This document shows, one piece after another, positions 25,954 to 34,766 of a stretch of 64,000 nucleotides of DNA; position 1 is the first letter of the stretch, and each line of letters begins with the position of its first letter. The notes below the pieces were generated by a model. The model was not told where the DNA came from and searched no databases. It worked only from the letters and a program-made list of their open reading frames with translations. The DNA comes from JAIBJN01 sp963775625 (GTDB lineage Bacteria > Actinomycetota > Thermoleophilia > Gaiellales > Gaiellaceae), in assembly GCA_963775625.1 (NCBI GenBank), contig CAVZJM010000002.1, positions 124,001 through 188,000 on the forward strand, in the 5' to 3' direction. Position numbers and translations under genes: made by a program.

Positions 25954-27342
25954 GTGAGCACTCCTCTCCGCGAACGTCCCGACGCGCCCCTCGGCACCCT
26001 GATCTTCAGGGCCGGCCTCCTGCCGGCCGAGACGATCGAGAGCGCGCTCGAGGAAGGCGTCAAGACCGGCAAGCGGCTCGGCGAGATCCTCACCGAGCGC
26101 GGCCTGATCTCCGAGGTCGACCTGGCCCGGCTGCTCGCCGGCCAGAAGGGCCTCGAGTTCGTCACCCTCCGGGAGCAGATCGTCGACCCGTCCGCGGCCG
26201 CTCTCTTCACGGAGGAGCAGGCCCGCCTCTTCAGGGCGCTGCCCTATTCCTTCGACGGAGAGCTCCCGGTCGTCGCGATCGCCGACCCGACCGACGACGT
26301 TCTCATCCGCAACATCCGCGAGGCGCTCGGACGCGAGGATGCACGCTTCGTCGTCACGGCCCGCGGCGAGCTTGCGGACATCTCCTCCGACGTCTACTCG
26401 AAGCCACTGCTGCCGGCTCCCGAGGCCCGGCCCGAGCAGGCCTACCAGCCGGAGCCCTCCCCCGAGACCGCACAGGCGAACGGACACGCGCCGGCGGACG
26501 ACGAGCTCGCTCTCGAGCCGACCGCAGCGCCCGCTGCGGTGCCCGAGCCCGAGACGGCCGCGGCCGCGCCCTCTTCCGACGAGCTCGAGCCGGCTTTCCA
26601 GGTTCCGGTCGAGGAGCCTGCCGAGGTCGAGACCGAGGCCTCGGTGCCCGAGCCGCTGCCTGCTCCCCAGCCCGAGCCCCAGCCCGAGCCTGAGCCGCTC
26701 GCCGCCTCGGCGCCTTCCTGGGCTCCCGAACACCAGCACGAGCCGGAGGCCGAGCCGGAGCCCGATGTCGAGACCGTCTTTGAGCCTCCCGTCGCAGCTG
26801 AGCCGGCGCTCCCGGAGGCGACCGTCCTCCCCGAGCCGGCCGAGCAGCCGGAGCCCCCACGGCTTCCCGAGCCCCCCGCCGCTCCGGAGGCCCTGCGGGT
26901 CGCCGAGGCTCCCACGCAGCCGGAGCCCGTCGCGTTCGAGGAGGCCGCTCCGGCGTCCCCCGATCCGGTCGCGGCCGACCCCGTCCCGTTCCCCCAGCCC
27001 ATGCCGGCACCGCCGTCCGTCCCCTACCCGCCGGCGGCCGAGCAGCCCGTCTCGGAGCCGGAGCCGGCTCCCGTCGTCGAGTACGCCGCAACCCCGGAGC
27101 CCCCGGCCCAGCCGAGCCCCGCAGGCACGCCCTGGCGGATGACGATCCGGCTCACGAACGGCGAGCGCGTCGACGCGGGCGAGTTCTCCGACGAGGCTGC
27201 CGCGAAGCAGGAGGCGAAGGCGATCATGATGCAGATCGCGGCCGCCGACCAGGACGACTGGCCCTTCGTGAACGGCCGCTTTCTGAAGCCGGACACCATC
27301 GTCTCCGTGGACATCGCGGAGCACGACGGCGACGAGAGCTAA
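25954..27342 (+). CDS. stand-alone MshEN (type II secretion E N-terminal) domain protein with Pro/Glu linker
   Basis: A 462-residue protein; GTG 25954 has GGAG 8-9 nt upstream (GTG 25894 is in frame but lacks a site). Residues about 10-150 form the MshEN domain: LGTLIFRAGLLPAETIESALEEG and RLGEILTERGLISEVDLARLLA, the tandem nonane-like motif that binds c-di-GMP in MshE-type ATPases. No ATPase follows; instead about 230 residues of Pro/Glu-rich linker lead to a small conserved C-terminal domain (WRMTIRLTNGERVDAGEF). It may sense c-di-GMP for the Tad pilus encoded 9 kb away (inference). Confidence 0.75.
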   Translation: MSTPLRERPDAPLGTLIFRAGLLPAETIESALEEGVKTGKRLGEILTERGLISEVDLARLLAGQKGLEFVTLREQIVDPSAAALFTEEQARLFRALPYSFDGELPVVAIADPTDDVLIRNIREALGREDARFVVTARGELADISSDVYSKPLLPAPEARPEQAYQPEPSPETAQANGHAPADDELALEPTAAPAAVPEPETAAAAPSSDELEPAFQVPVEEPAEVETEASVPEPLPAPQPEPQPEPEPLAASAPSWAPEHQHEPEAEPEPDVETVFEPPVAAEPALPEATVLPEPAEQPEPPRLPEPPAAPEALRVAEAPTQPEPVAFEEAAPASPDPVAADPVPFPQPMPAPPSVPYPPAAEQPVSEPEPAPVVEYAATPEPPAQPSPAGTPWRMTIRLTNGERVDAGEFSDEAAAKQEAKAIMMQIAAADQDDWPFVNGRFLKPDTIVSVDIAEHDGDES

Positions 27343-28004
27343 GAGAATTCGAACGGCAAGAGCGGCGAGGTCAGGCCGGCGGCCAGCCCGCGACGGCCGG
27401 CGAGCGCCTCGAGCACGACGACCGTGTCCGCGACCGGGATCTCCTCCAGATAGGCCTCACGCTCCTCGAAGGAGACGAGCACCCGGCCGACTCCGTCGCG
27501 GTAGACATCCTCGTCGCCGTATGCGAGGCCGGCGAGGGCGTCCGCAACGGGGCGCGGGAAGGCGTCCTCCGACTCGGCGCGCAACGCCTCCACCGGCATC
27601 TCGGCCTCGCCGTCACGCCCGAGAACGAGGAGCGCGAGCACGGCCGCGTACCGGCCGATGGGCGACCCGGAAGCGGCAGGCTCCTGCTCGAGCGTCCAGT
27701 CGGCATCGACCGCGGCCCCGTCCCAGTCGCCGGCCAGCACCCGCGCCTTCACGGCGCCGATGAGCCTGCCCCAGCTCCCCGTCGGAGCGTCCGCGTAGCT
27801 CTCGCGAAACCGCTCGCCCGAGCGGGCGAACCAGCCTGCGGCCTCCGCCCTTCGGCCCTGCATCAAGCGGACGAGGCCGGCGCCCGTGGCCGCCATCGCC
27901 ACGCGAACGAGCTGCTTCTGGCGCGAGTCGGGATCGGAGGGGAGCCGTGCGAGGCCGTCGGCGTAGCGTCCCTCCTCACGCTCCGCATGCTCCTCCCAGT
28001 CCAC
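27339..28004 (-). CDS. helical-repeat protein of unknown function
   Basis: About 221 residues, starting at GTG 28004 (VDWEEHAEREEG); a GGGAGGGAG stretch lies about 13 nt upstream, and longer readings of the frame are low-complexity. The content is alpha-helical with TPR-like spacing (GLVRLMQGRRAEAAGWFARSG, LLVLGRDGEAEMPVEAL) and ends ADTVVVLEALAGRRGLAAGLTSPLLP. The C-terminal part somewhat resembles Imm49-type proteins but I would not assign that. The stop codon overlaps that of the MshEN gene. Confidence 0.65.
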   Translation of the reverse strand: MDWEEHAEREEGRYADGLARLPSDPDSRQKQLVRVAMAATGAGLVRLMQGRRAEAAGWFARSGERFRESYADAPTGSWGRLIGAVKARVLAGDWDGAAVDADWTLEQEPAASGSPIGRYAAVLALLVLGRDGEAEMPVEALRAESEDAFPRPVADALAGLAYGDEDVYRDGVGRVLVSFEEREAYLEEIPVADTVVVLEALAGRRGLAAGLTSPLLPFEFS

Positions 28005-28132
28005 GCGCGCGAGCCTACTCCCTCCCGGCTGCGTGGCAGAGCTGCCGAATGCAAACTCAACGCCGCCCCGATACGATCGCTCGCGCCGGGCAACTGAAGG
28101 GGGGCCTCGCTCCGGCTCCGACGAGCGAACCG

Positions 28133-29434
28133 ATGCCGCGACAGAAGTCGACGCACGTAGACGACCCGAAGGCGGTCGGCAGCCGCCTACGTGCCGCCCG
28201 CGAGGCGGCCGACCTGAGCCAGCGTCAGCTCTCCTTTCCGGGCTGCTCGCCTGCGTACATCTCGCGAATCGAGTCCGGCGACCGCATTCCGTCCCTCCAG
28301 CTCCTGCGCGAGCTCGGGCACCGCCTGGGCGTCTCGGAGGACTACCTGGCGACCGGCTTCGATCCACGCGAGCACGACAGCGCGGCGCTCGAAGCCGAAG
28401 TCGCACTCGGCCTCGGCGAGCTGGATCTCGCCGAAGAGCTCTACACGACGATGATCGAGGCCGCTCCCGCTGACGCCGGCCGATCGGCTGCGTACGCCGG
28501 CCTGGGCCAGGTCGCCTACCGGCGAGGCGACCCCCGGCTCGCCATCGAGTGCTTCGAGAAGGCGCGCGAGCTCGACGGCGGCGCACGCGACCTGCCGGAT
28601 CTCGCCGACTCGCTCGGACGCGCGTACGCCATGGTCGGGGAGCTCGAGTCTGCGCTCGCGGTCTTCGAGCGCGCGCTGGCGAGGGCCGAGCAGCGGGACG
28701 AGTTGCTCGAGCGGATCCGGTTTCAGGTGCTGCTCGGGGATGCGCTGATCGACAGCGGCAGCCTCGGCCGGGCCGAGGAGGTGCTCGCCGGCGCGCTCGC
28801 GCTCGGAATGGGCTCGCTCGACCCAACCGTGCGGATCCACCTCTACTGGACGCAGTCACGGCTGCACGCGGAGCGGAACGACCCCGAGACGGCCGCTCGC
28901 TATGCGCGCCGCGCCCTGGAGGCCCTGCGCCTGACCGAGGACACGTACCGCACCGGCCGCGCGCACCAGCTCCTCGCCCACGTCGAGCTCGATCGCGGCA
29001 GGAGTGAGGAGGCTCTCGGCATCCTCGAGGCGGGCCGGCCCCTGCTCGAGGCCGCGGGGAACCCGCTCGAACGGGCCCAGTACCGTCTGGAGGAGGCCCG
29101 CGCGCTGGCGAAGCTCGGGCGCAACGAGGAGGCCGCGACGCTGGCCATGCAGGTCTCCGGGATCATCGCCGACGCCCACCCGGAGGATGCGGCCCGAGGC
29201 TACTCGACGCTCGCAGAGGTCTACGAGGAGATGGGAGACCGCGAGCGGGCGCTCGAGCTCTACGAGCTGGCCGCCGAGCTCCTTCGCCCCGGCAACCCCA
29301 ATCGGTACCTCGCGAGGATCTACGCGCGGATGGCGGAGCTCTTCGAGGCCGAGGGCAAGGCCGACGCCGCGTACGAGTCCATGAAGAAGGCGGTCGGCCT
29401 GCAGCAAGATCTCGTCGCCAAGCCCACGCCGTAG
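28133..29434 (+). CDS. XRE-family regulator with TPR domain (first copy)
   Basis: A 433-residue protein from ATG 28133; an in-frame ATG at 28049 is the alternative. Residues about 15-72 are a Cro/CI helix-turn-helix (LRAAREAADLSQRQLSFPGCSPAYISRIESG), followed by about 360 residues of TPR repeats (GLGQVAYRRGDPRLAIECFEKA, LGRAYAMVGELESALAVFERAL). The layout is that of TPR-sensing XRE regulators, which bind peptides or other proteins. A related protein is encoded at 40060-41400. No small peptide gene follows this copy. Confidence 0.88.
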   Translation: MPRQKSTHVDDPKAVGSRLRAAREAADLSQRQLSFPGCSPAYISRIESGDRIPSLQLLRELGHRLGVSEDYLATGFDPREHDSAALEAEVALGLGELDLAEELYTTMIEAAPADAGRSAAYAGLGQVAYRRGDPRLAIECFEKARELDGGARDLPDLADSLGRAYAMVGELESALAVFERALARAEQRDELLERIRFQVLLGDALIDSGSLGRAEEVLAGALALGMGSLDPTVRIHLYWTQSRLHAERNDPETAARYARRALEALRLTEDTYRTGRAHQLLAHVELDRGRSEEALGILEAGRPLLEAAGNPLERAQYRLEEARALAKLGRNEEAATLAMQVSGIIADAHPEDAARGYSTLAEVYEEMGDRERALELYELAAELLRPGNPNRYLARIYARMAELFEAEGKADAAYESMKKAVGLQQDLVAKPTP

Positions 29435-29446
29435 CCTCCATTGGGT

Positions 29447-29452
29447 TAGTAT
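29447..29452 (+). promoter_or_regulatory. -10 box upstream of the helicase, with a structured leader
   Basis: TAGTAT predicts a start near 29459, giving a 62-nt leader. The leader contains two perfect hairpins: GCGCGAGT/ACTCGCGC (29464-29482, 3-nt loop) and GCAGCGC/GCGCTGC (29500-29517, 4-nt loop), the second ending 4 nt before the ATG. No free ribosome binding site is visible. Confidence 0.45.
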
Positions 29453-29521
29453 TCGGGGTGCTGGCGCGAGTTTCACTCGCGCACACCTCTGGGAAGCAGG
29501 CAGCGCAGCGGCGCTGCGTCC

Positions 29522-32014
29522 ATGCAAGAAGCGATAGGCCATCCGACTGTCCAGTCGGAGGAACCGGACGCCTTGACGGCGGCCGCCCTCCGGGCGGAGG
29601 CCTGGTCCGGCGAGGCGTTTCTCCACCCCGGCGAAGAGCCAGTCGACGTGCTCGCCGAGGGGCGCGCACGCAGGCGGGCGCTCGATGCTGCTCTCGCCGA
29701 GATGGACGCCGGCCGGCGCTCTCCGTCTCCCGGGTGGAAGGTCGAATACGCCCTGATGCTGGGGCTCGAGCGCGCGCTGACCGACAAGCCGCCGCGCCTT
29801 GCCTCCGGGACGGAGCTCCGGCGCCACCAGATCGACGCGCTCGCGGGCATGCTCGCCGAGCTGATCGCCCGCCACGAGCTGGAGGCCGAGAACGGCAACG
29901 GCCAGGAGAACGGCAAGCTCGGCGAGGAGCGGGTCCAGGAGGACGAGGAGGAGCTCGACGAGGAGCCCGTCGGCGAGAGCGGCGACGAGGGCGAGGAGTA
30001 CGCCGTCCAGGATGATCCCGGCGCCGTCCGCCGCTACCGGTTCCGCCATCCGACGGCCTCGGGAAAGACGATCGCCGCCGGTGGCTTCGTCGAGGCCGCG
30101 AGGACGATGGGCGTCCTGATCCTCACGCACCGGCGCCTGCTCGTCGACCAGTTCACGCGCGACCTGACCACCGAGGGCTACGGCGACCGGCTGCGACCCG
30201 CGGTGCTCCAGGGCCAGGAGCCGCTCCGCGACAACCCGCTCACCATCCAGACCTACGCCTGGTTCGCGCGCCACGTCGACTCGCTCTCGCGCACGGCATA
30301 CCAGCTCGTGATCTGCGACGAGGCGCACACGGCGCTCGGCGAGAAGACGAGCGCGGCGATCCGCCGCTTCACGGAGCCCATCTACATCGGCATGACCGCC
30401 ACCGAGCAGCTGATCGCCAAGCAGGTCTCGGACGTGTTCCCCGCGTCCGTGGACGACCTCCCGCTCGGTGACGCGGCCCGGCGCGGGCTGATCGCCCCGC
30501 TGCGCTCGCTCCGCGTCCGGCCGGCGGCAGCCATCTCCTCCGTCCCGATCGTCGGCGGCGACTACGACCAGGAGATCCTGGCCAAGGTCCTCGACCAGGA
30601 CATCTTCAACCAGGCCGCCGCAAGCCTCTACCGCGACCGCTTCGACGCCACCCCCGGCATCGTCTATGCCGCCGGCGTCGAGCACGCCTACAACCTCGCG
30701 CGCGAGTTCCGCGCGGCGGGGCTCAAGGCCGAGGCGGTCAGCGGCCGGACGCCTCCGGTCAGGCTCGCCGAGACTCTCGCGGCCTACGAGCGCGGGGAGA
30801 TAAACATTCTCATCAACGCGCAGCTCCTCGCCGAAGGATGGAACTCGCCGCGGGCGACCGTCTGCATGCACCTCGCCCCCACGGCCAGCCGCCGCGTCTA
30901 CCAGCAGAGAATCGGGCGCATCATGCGGCTCGCGCCGCGCAAGGAGGCCGGCATCGTCATCGACTTCGTGGACGACGCGGCCACGCACAACGACCGGACG
31001 ATCACCATCCACAGCCTGCTCGACTCCGACTTCTACCGGCCGGGCGCTCGCGTGACGCCCGCCCCGCGCCGCCGCATCCAGCGGCGCGCGAAACGGAAGC
31101 TCTCGCCGGCCCCGTGGCTCGTGCCGGTGACTCCCGATCCGCGCCGGCGCGTGACGGTGATCACCCGCGAGTGGGAGCGCGTCGACCCGGGCCGCCTCGC
31201 CGAGGACGAGCAGCTTCTCTGGGCCCGCATCGCCGGCCGCCAGGTGCGCTTCGAGGAGCGCCAGGCCTTCGCCGAGAAGCTCGTCCGCGCGAGCCGCGAG
31301 TGCCGAGAGGCATTTCTCCTCAGCTGCGCGGCCGAGAACCCGAACCGCCGGCTCCGCCTCTCGGCGCTGGGCGACCGCGTCGCCGTCTCTGTCGACCGTG
31401 CGGACTTCGACGACCTCGTCACCATGGTCACCTCCGCTCCGACCTGGGAGAAGGACCGCGTCCAGGGGGTGCGCGTCCTCCTCCGGGCGATCGGCGAGGG
31501 CAAGGTCGAGGCGCCGCCGGACATCGTCTCGCGGTGGACCTGGCGCCTCGCTCGGGCCACCCGCAAGATCCAGGACCGCCGCGCGAGCGCGGATCTCCCC
31601 GAGGCGAAGCGGCTGCTCGGCGCGCTGACGAACTCGCGCGGGCACCGGCACGAGGAGAACGCCGCCAGGCTCGTCAACGTCGCCCTCGAGCAGCCGACGC
31701 ACGTGGCGGCCGCGCTCCTCGCCTCCGCGGAGGCCTACACGCCGACAGCGCAGCGCCTACTCGACGGCGTCCGCGAGCGGATCGGCACGGTGCAGGAGGT
31801 GGCGAACGCGCTCGCCGACAACCTGCCCGCCCCGAAGCAGCCCTCGAGCAAGTCGCGCCGGCGGCGGCGCAAGAAGAAGCGCAAGGCGGAAGAGGCGCAG
31901 ACGCAGACCCGGCGCGGCCGGGAATCGCCGAACGGCAAGCCCGACGAGCAGCCACGGGGCCCCGTCACGACCGTTGCGCCTCAGCCGCCCCCGGTGACCG
32001 AGACGAGCCTGTAA
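29522..32014 (+). CDS. SF2 DEAD/DEAH-box helicase with acidic insert and basic tail
   Basis: An 830-residue helicase. Walker A is HPTASGKT near residue 180, the DEAH box is ICDEAHTALG near 265, motif III is GMTATE and motif VI is QQRIGRIMR with a following IDFVDD. An Asp/Glu-rich stretch (about residues 120-165) precedes Walker A, and the C-terminal 50 residues are strongly basic (SRRRRRKKKRK). The core resembles RadD/SSL2-like or restriction-type translocases but no nuclease domain or methylase is nearby. A role in DNA repair or RNA remodelling is possible. Only the helicase core is assigned. Confidence 0.82.
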   Translation: MQEAIGHPTVQSEEPDALTAAALRAEAWSGEAFLHPGEEPVDVLAEGRARRRALDAALAEMDAGRRSPSPGWKVEYALMLGLERALTDKPPRLASGTELRRHQIDALAGMLAELIARHELEAENGNGQENGKLGEERVQEDEEELDEEPVGESGDEGEEYAVQDDPGAVRRYRFRHPTASGKTIAAGGFVEAARTMGVLILTHRRLLVDQFTRDLTTEGYGDRLRPAVLQGQEPLRDNPLTIQTYAWFARHVDSLSRTAYQLVICDEAHTALGEKTSAAIRRFTEPIYIGMTATEQLIAKQVSDVFPASVDDLPLGDAARRGLIAPLRSLRVRPAAAISSVPIVGGDYDQEILAKVLDQDIFNQAAASLYRDRFDATPGIVYAAGVEHAYNLAREFRAAGLKAEAVSGRTPPVRLAETLAAYERGEINILINAQLLAEGWNSPRATVCMHLAPTASRRVYQQRIGRIMRLAPRKEAGIVIDFVDDAATHNDRTITIHSLLDSDFYRPGARVTPAPRRRIQRRAKRKLSPAPWLVPVTPDPRRRVTVITREWERVDPGRLAEDEQLLWARIAGRQVRFEERQAFAEKLVRASRECREAFLLSCAAENPNRRLRLSALGDRVAVSVDRADFDDLVTMVTSAPTWEKDRVQGVRVLLRAIGEGKVEAPPDIVSRWTWRLARATRKIQDRRASADLPEAKRLLGALTNSRGHRHEENAARLVNVALEQPTHVAAALLASAEAYTPTAQRLLDGVRERIGTVQEVANALADNLPAPKQPSSKSRRRRRKKKRKAEEAQTQTRRGRESPNGKPDEQPRGPVTTVAPQPPPVTETSL

Positions 32015-32020
32015 GAACTC

Positions 32021-32127
32021 CTCTCGAAATGAAGCCGGGTGCCGCCGGGCCGCCCTGGACGGCGCGATTCGGCGTCCTCAGTCGCGCCCGTATTCTCGAA
32101 TACGAGCGCTCCCTGCGTCCTTGACTC
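32021..32127 (-). repeat. dispersed structured element, copy A
   Basis: Read on the minus strand, this about 107-nt element matches the plus-strand element at 49653-49761 in three exact blocks: CAAGGACGCAGGGAGCG (17 nt), a 21-nt block containing ACGGGCGCGACTGAGGACGC, and CGGCCCGGCGGCAC (14 nt). Between them the sequence differs but both copies fold: here CGTATTC-TC-GAATACG (32089-32104). It begins 7 nt after the helicase stop. Confidence 0.8.
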
Positions 32128-32202
32128 GCACTAGCCCAGGACACCCCGACGACGGCGCATCATTCCGAAATGAGTTCTAAGCCGACGTTCAGATTCGGCG
32201 GC

Positions 32203-32208
32203 TAGCAT
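32203..32208 (+). promoter_or_regulatory. -10 box of a leaderless dipZ-like gene
   Basis: TAGCAT lies 8 nt before ATG 32217; no ribosome binding site intervenes. The rest of the 202-nt gap holds only structured element copy A. Confidence 0.4.
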
Positions 32209-32216
32209 CGGCTCAG

Positions 32217-33857
32217 ATGCTGCTGCTGCTCTGCGTGGCGTTCGTCGCGGGCATCGTCACGGCCGTCTCGCCGTGCGTCCTCCCCGTGCTTCCGATCGTC
32301 CTGGCCGGCGGCGCGACCGGGGGGCCACGGAGGCCGTTCGCCATCGTCGCGGGGCTCGTGGTCAGCTTCACGGTCTTCACGCTCACGGCCGCGGCGCTCC
32401 TCTCGGCACTCGGGCTCCCGGAAGACCTCCTGCGGAATCTCGCCATCGCGGTCGTCGTGCTGGTCGGTCTCTCGCTGGTCTGGCCGCGGCTCGGCGACCT
32501 CCTCGGCCGGCCGTTCTACGCGCTCGCGCGGCGGAGGCCGGGCGACACCGGCGGCGGCTTCGTGCTCGGCCTCAGCCTCGGGGTCCTGTTCACCCCGTGC
32601 GCGGGGCCGGTGATCGCGGCGGTGGCGACGGTGGCGGCCACGCGGAGCGTCAGCGTGGAGGCGGTCCTGATCACGCTCGCCTACGGGCTCGGCGCAGGGG
32701 TCGTCCTGCTCGGTGTCGCCGTGGCGGCTCGGCGGGGGATGAGCCTTCGCTCCGTGAAGGCGCACGCGCCCGCCGTTCGACGCGCGCTCGGCGTGGCGAT
32801 CCTGGGGGTCGCCGTGCTCATGATCTACAGCGTGGACAAGCGCCTGCAGACACGGGTCCCGGAGTACACGCGGGCGCTCCAGGGCCTCGAGGAGAGCGCG
32901 GCCGCCGAAGGCGAGCTGGAGGAGCTCGTGGGCGCCCCCGGGCTGGCCGACGAGGCGCGGTTGGACGACTTCGGCCTCGCTCCGGAGTTCCAGGCGATCC
33001 AGGCCTGGATCAACTCCGAGCCGCTGACGATGGCGTCGCTGCGCGGGAAGGTCGTGCTGATCGACTTCTGGACCTACTCCTGCATCAACTGCCTGCGGAC
33101 GCTGCCGCACGTGAAGGCCTGGGACGAGGCCTATCGTGACGACGGCCTCGTCATCGTCGGAGTGCACACGCCCGAGTTCGCTTTCGAGCGAGAGGTGGAC
33201 AACGTCCGTCGAGCCGTCCGTGACCACGGCATCTCCTATCCCGTCGCCCTCGATCCGGAGTTCGGCACCTGGCAGGCGTGGCAGAACCGCTACTGGCCGG
33301 CGAAGTACTTCGTCGACCGGCGAGGGCATCTCCGCTACGCGCACTTCGGCGAGGGCGACTACGAGGAGAGCGAGCGGGTCATCCGCACGCTGCTGGCCGA
33401 AGACGGCGACGCGGCGCTCGTCTCGAGGGAGATCGAGGACGAGACTCCGACCGGCTCGCAGACACCGGAGAGCTATCTCGGCTACGAGCGGATCGACCGC
33501 TTCGTCGGCTCCCGCATCGAGCCGAACCGCGAGGCCGAGTACACGATCCCGGAGTTCGTCCCGCTCCACGGCCTCGCGTACGGCGGCCGCTGGACGGTCG
33601 AGGACGAGCGGATCGTCGCGGGACGAGACGCTCGCCTCCGACTCCACTTCAAGGGCAGCAACGTCTTCCTCGTGCTCGGGACGATGGAGGCCAGGGAGAC
33701 CGTCGTGGTCACGCTCGACGACGAGCGCGTCGGCACCGTCACCGTGACGGCGGACGACATCTACACGCTGGCGCGCATCCCGGGCGAGAAGCGCGACCAC
33801 GTCCTCGACCTCCGCTTCTCGCCTGGGACGGAGGCCTACGCCTTCACGTTCGGGTAG
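32217..33857 (+). CDS. DipZ-like cytochrome c biogenesis / thiol-disulfide protein (CcdA-thioredoxin fusion)
   Basis: A 546-residue protein. Residues 1-220 form the six-helix CcdA/DsbD membrane domain with its paired cysteines (VSPCVLPVLP and LFTPCAGPV). After a linker, a TlpA-like thioredoxin domain starts near residue 265 with the active site SCINCLRTLP, and the last about 140 residues match the DipZ C-terminal module (GRWTVEDERIVAG, HFKGSNVFLVLG). It carries electrons from cytoplasmic thioredoxin across the membrane to extracellular thiols. It converges with the PAC2 gene. Confidence 0.92.
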   Translation: MLLLLCVAFVAGIVTAVSPCVLPVLPIVLAGGATGGPRRPFAIVAGLVVSFTVFTLTAAALLSALGLPEDLLRNLAIAVVVLVGLSLVWPRLGDLLGRPFYALARRRPGDTGGGFVLGLSLGVLFTPCAGPVIAAVATVAATRSVSVEAVLITLAYGLGAGVVLLGVAVAARRGMSLRSVKAHAPAVRRALGVAILGVAVLMIYSVDKRLQTRVPEYTRALQGLEESAAAEGELEELVGAPGLADEARLDDFGLAPEFQAIQAWINSEPLTMASLRGKVVLIDFWTYSCINCLRTLPHVKAWDEAYRDDGLVIVGVHTPEFAFEREVDNVRRAVRDHGISYPVALDPEFGTWQAWQNRYWPAKYFVDRRGHLRYAHFGEGDYEESERVIRTLLAEDGDAALVSREIEDETPTGSQTPESYLGYERIDRFVGSRIEPNREAEYTIPEFVPLHGLAYGGRWTVEDERIVAGRDARLRLHFKGSNVFLVLGTMEARETVVVTLDDERVGTVTVTADDIYTLARIPGEKRDHVLDLRFSPGTEAYAFTFG

Positions 33858-33863
33858 GGAGCC

Positions 33864-34709
33864 TCAGGAGGCCGGGGCGTCGTCGTCCAGCTCGCGGCTC
33901 CGCTCCTCGTGCTCCTTGAGGAAGCGGGTGAGCTCGGCGGCGAGGGTGTCTCCCGAGGGAACGTCCAGCTCGTCGCCGAGCGCGTCGCGGCGGGTCTCGA
34001 GCTCGTGCACGTACGCCTCGGTCTCCTCGTCCTGGGCCACCGCGGCGCTGACCTGGAGCTCGTAGGCTTCCGCCGCCCGCTCGAGGTCGGTCAGGTCGAG
34101 CGTGATCCCGAGCAGCGCCCCGAGGCGCTCCGAGAGCGCGAGCGCCGCCTTCGGGCTCGCCGCGAGCGAGACGTAGTGCGGCACGGCCGCCCACAGGCTC
34201 GCCGAGGGAACGCCGGCGGCGCGGCAGGAATCGTGGAGCACGCCGACGATTCCCGTGGGGCCTTCGTAGCGCGACGACGTCAGCCCCAGCTCCTCGACGA
34301 GGGCGGGATCGCTCGCCGAGCCGGTCACCGGCGCTGGACGCGTGTGCGGGACGTCGGCGAGGAGCGCGCCGAGCGTGACCATGAGCTCGACGCCGAGGTC
34401 GACCGCGAGCCCCGTCACCTCCTCCGAGAACGTCCGCCAGCGCGTGTTCGGCTCGACGCCGAGGAGGATGACCGCATCGCGATCCGCGCCGGGAACCTCG
34501 GCGCGGTAGAAGACCGTCTCCGGCCAGTCGATCTTCCTGGTCACGCCCTCCTCGAGCCTGACGTGCGGGCGGACCGCCTGGAAGTCGTAGAACTCCTCAG
34601 GGTCGATGTCCGCGAAACGCTCGGCGCTCCAGGCCTGGGCCAGGAAGCTGGCAGCGAGGGACGCGCCCTGCGCGCCGTCGTTCCACCCCCGAAACGCGGC
34701 CACGAGCAC
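33864..34709 (-). CDS. PAC2 family (proteasome assembly chaperone-like) protein
   Basis: A 281-residue PAC2 protein opening LVAAFRGWNDGAQGAS, with GVEPNTRWRTF, GALLADVPHTRP and YEGPTGIVGVLHD, all typical. The only canonical start is GTG 34709; family members usually have a few more residues, so a rare start codon just upstream is possible. Actinobacterial PAC2 proteins are widespread, linked by homology to proteasome chaperones, and their biochemical role is not established. The C-terminal 70 residues are a helical acidic tail. Confidence 0.88.
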   Translation of the reverse strand: MLVAAFRGWNDGAQGASLAASFLAQAWSAERFADIDPEEFYDFQAVRPHVRLEEGVTRKIDWPETVFYRAEVPGADRDAVILLGVEPNTRWRTFSEEVTGLAVDLGVELMVTLGALLADVPHTRPAPVTGSASDPALVEELGLTSSRYEGPTGIVGVLHDSCRAAGVPSASLWAAVPHYVSLAASPKAALALSERLGALLGITLDLTDLERAAEAYELQVSAAVAQDEETEAYVHELETRRDALGDELDVPSGDTLAAELTRFLKEHEERSRELDDDAPAS

Positions 34710-34766
34710 GGGACGGCGGAGCGTCGGGCGGCTCTCGATGCGGAGATGCCCTGCGATCGGTTCAGT

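Noticed and set aside
28049..28132. Earlier ATG (28049) for the first XRE-TPR gene
   Set aside because: The added residues are low-complexity and the HTH begins soon after 28133; kept only as an alternative.
28133..29521. A peptide gene downstream of the first XRE-TPR gene, as at 39960
   Set aside because: The 87 nt to the helicase hold only a promoter and hairpins; no short ORF with a ribosome site.
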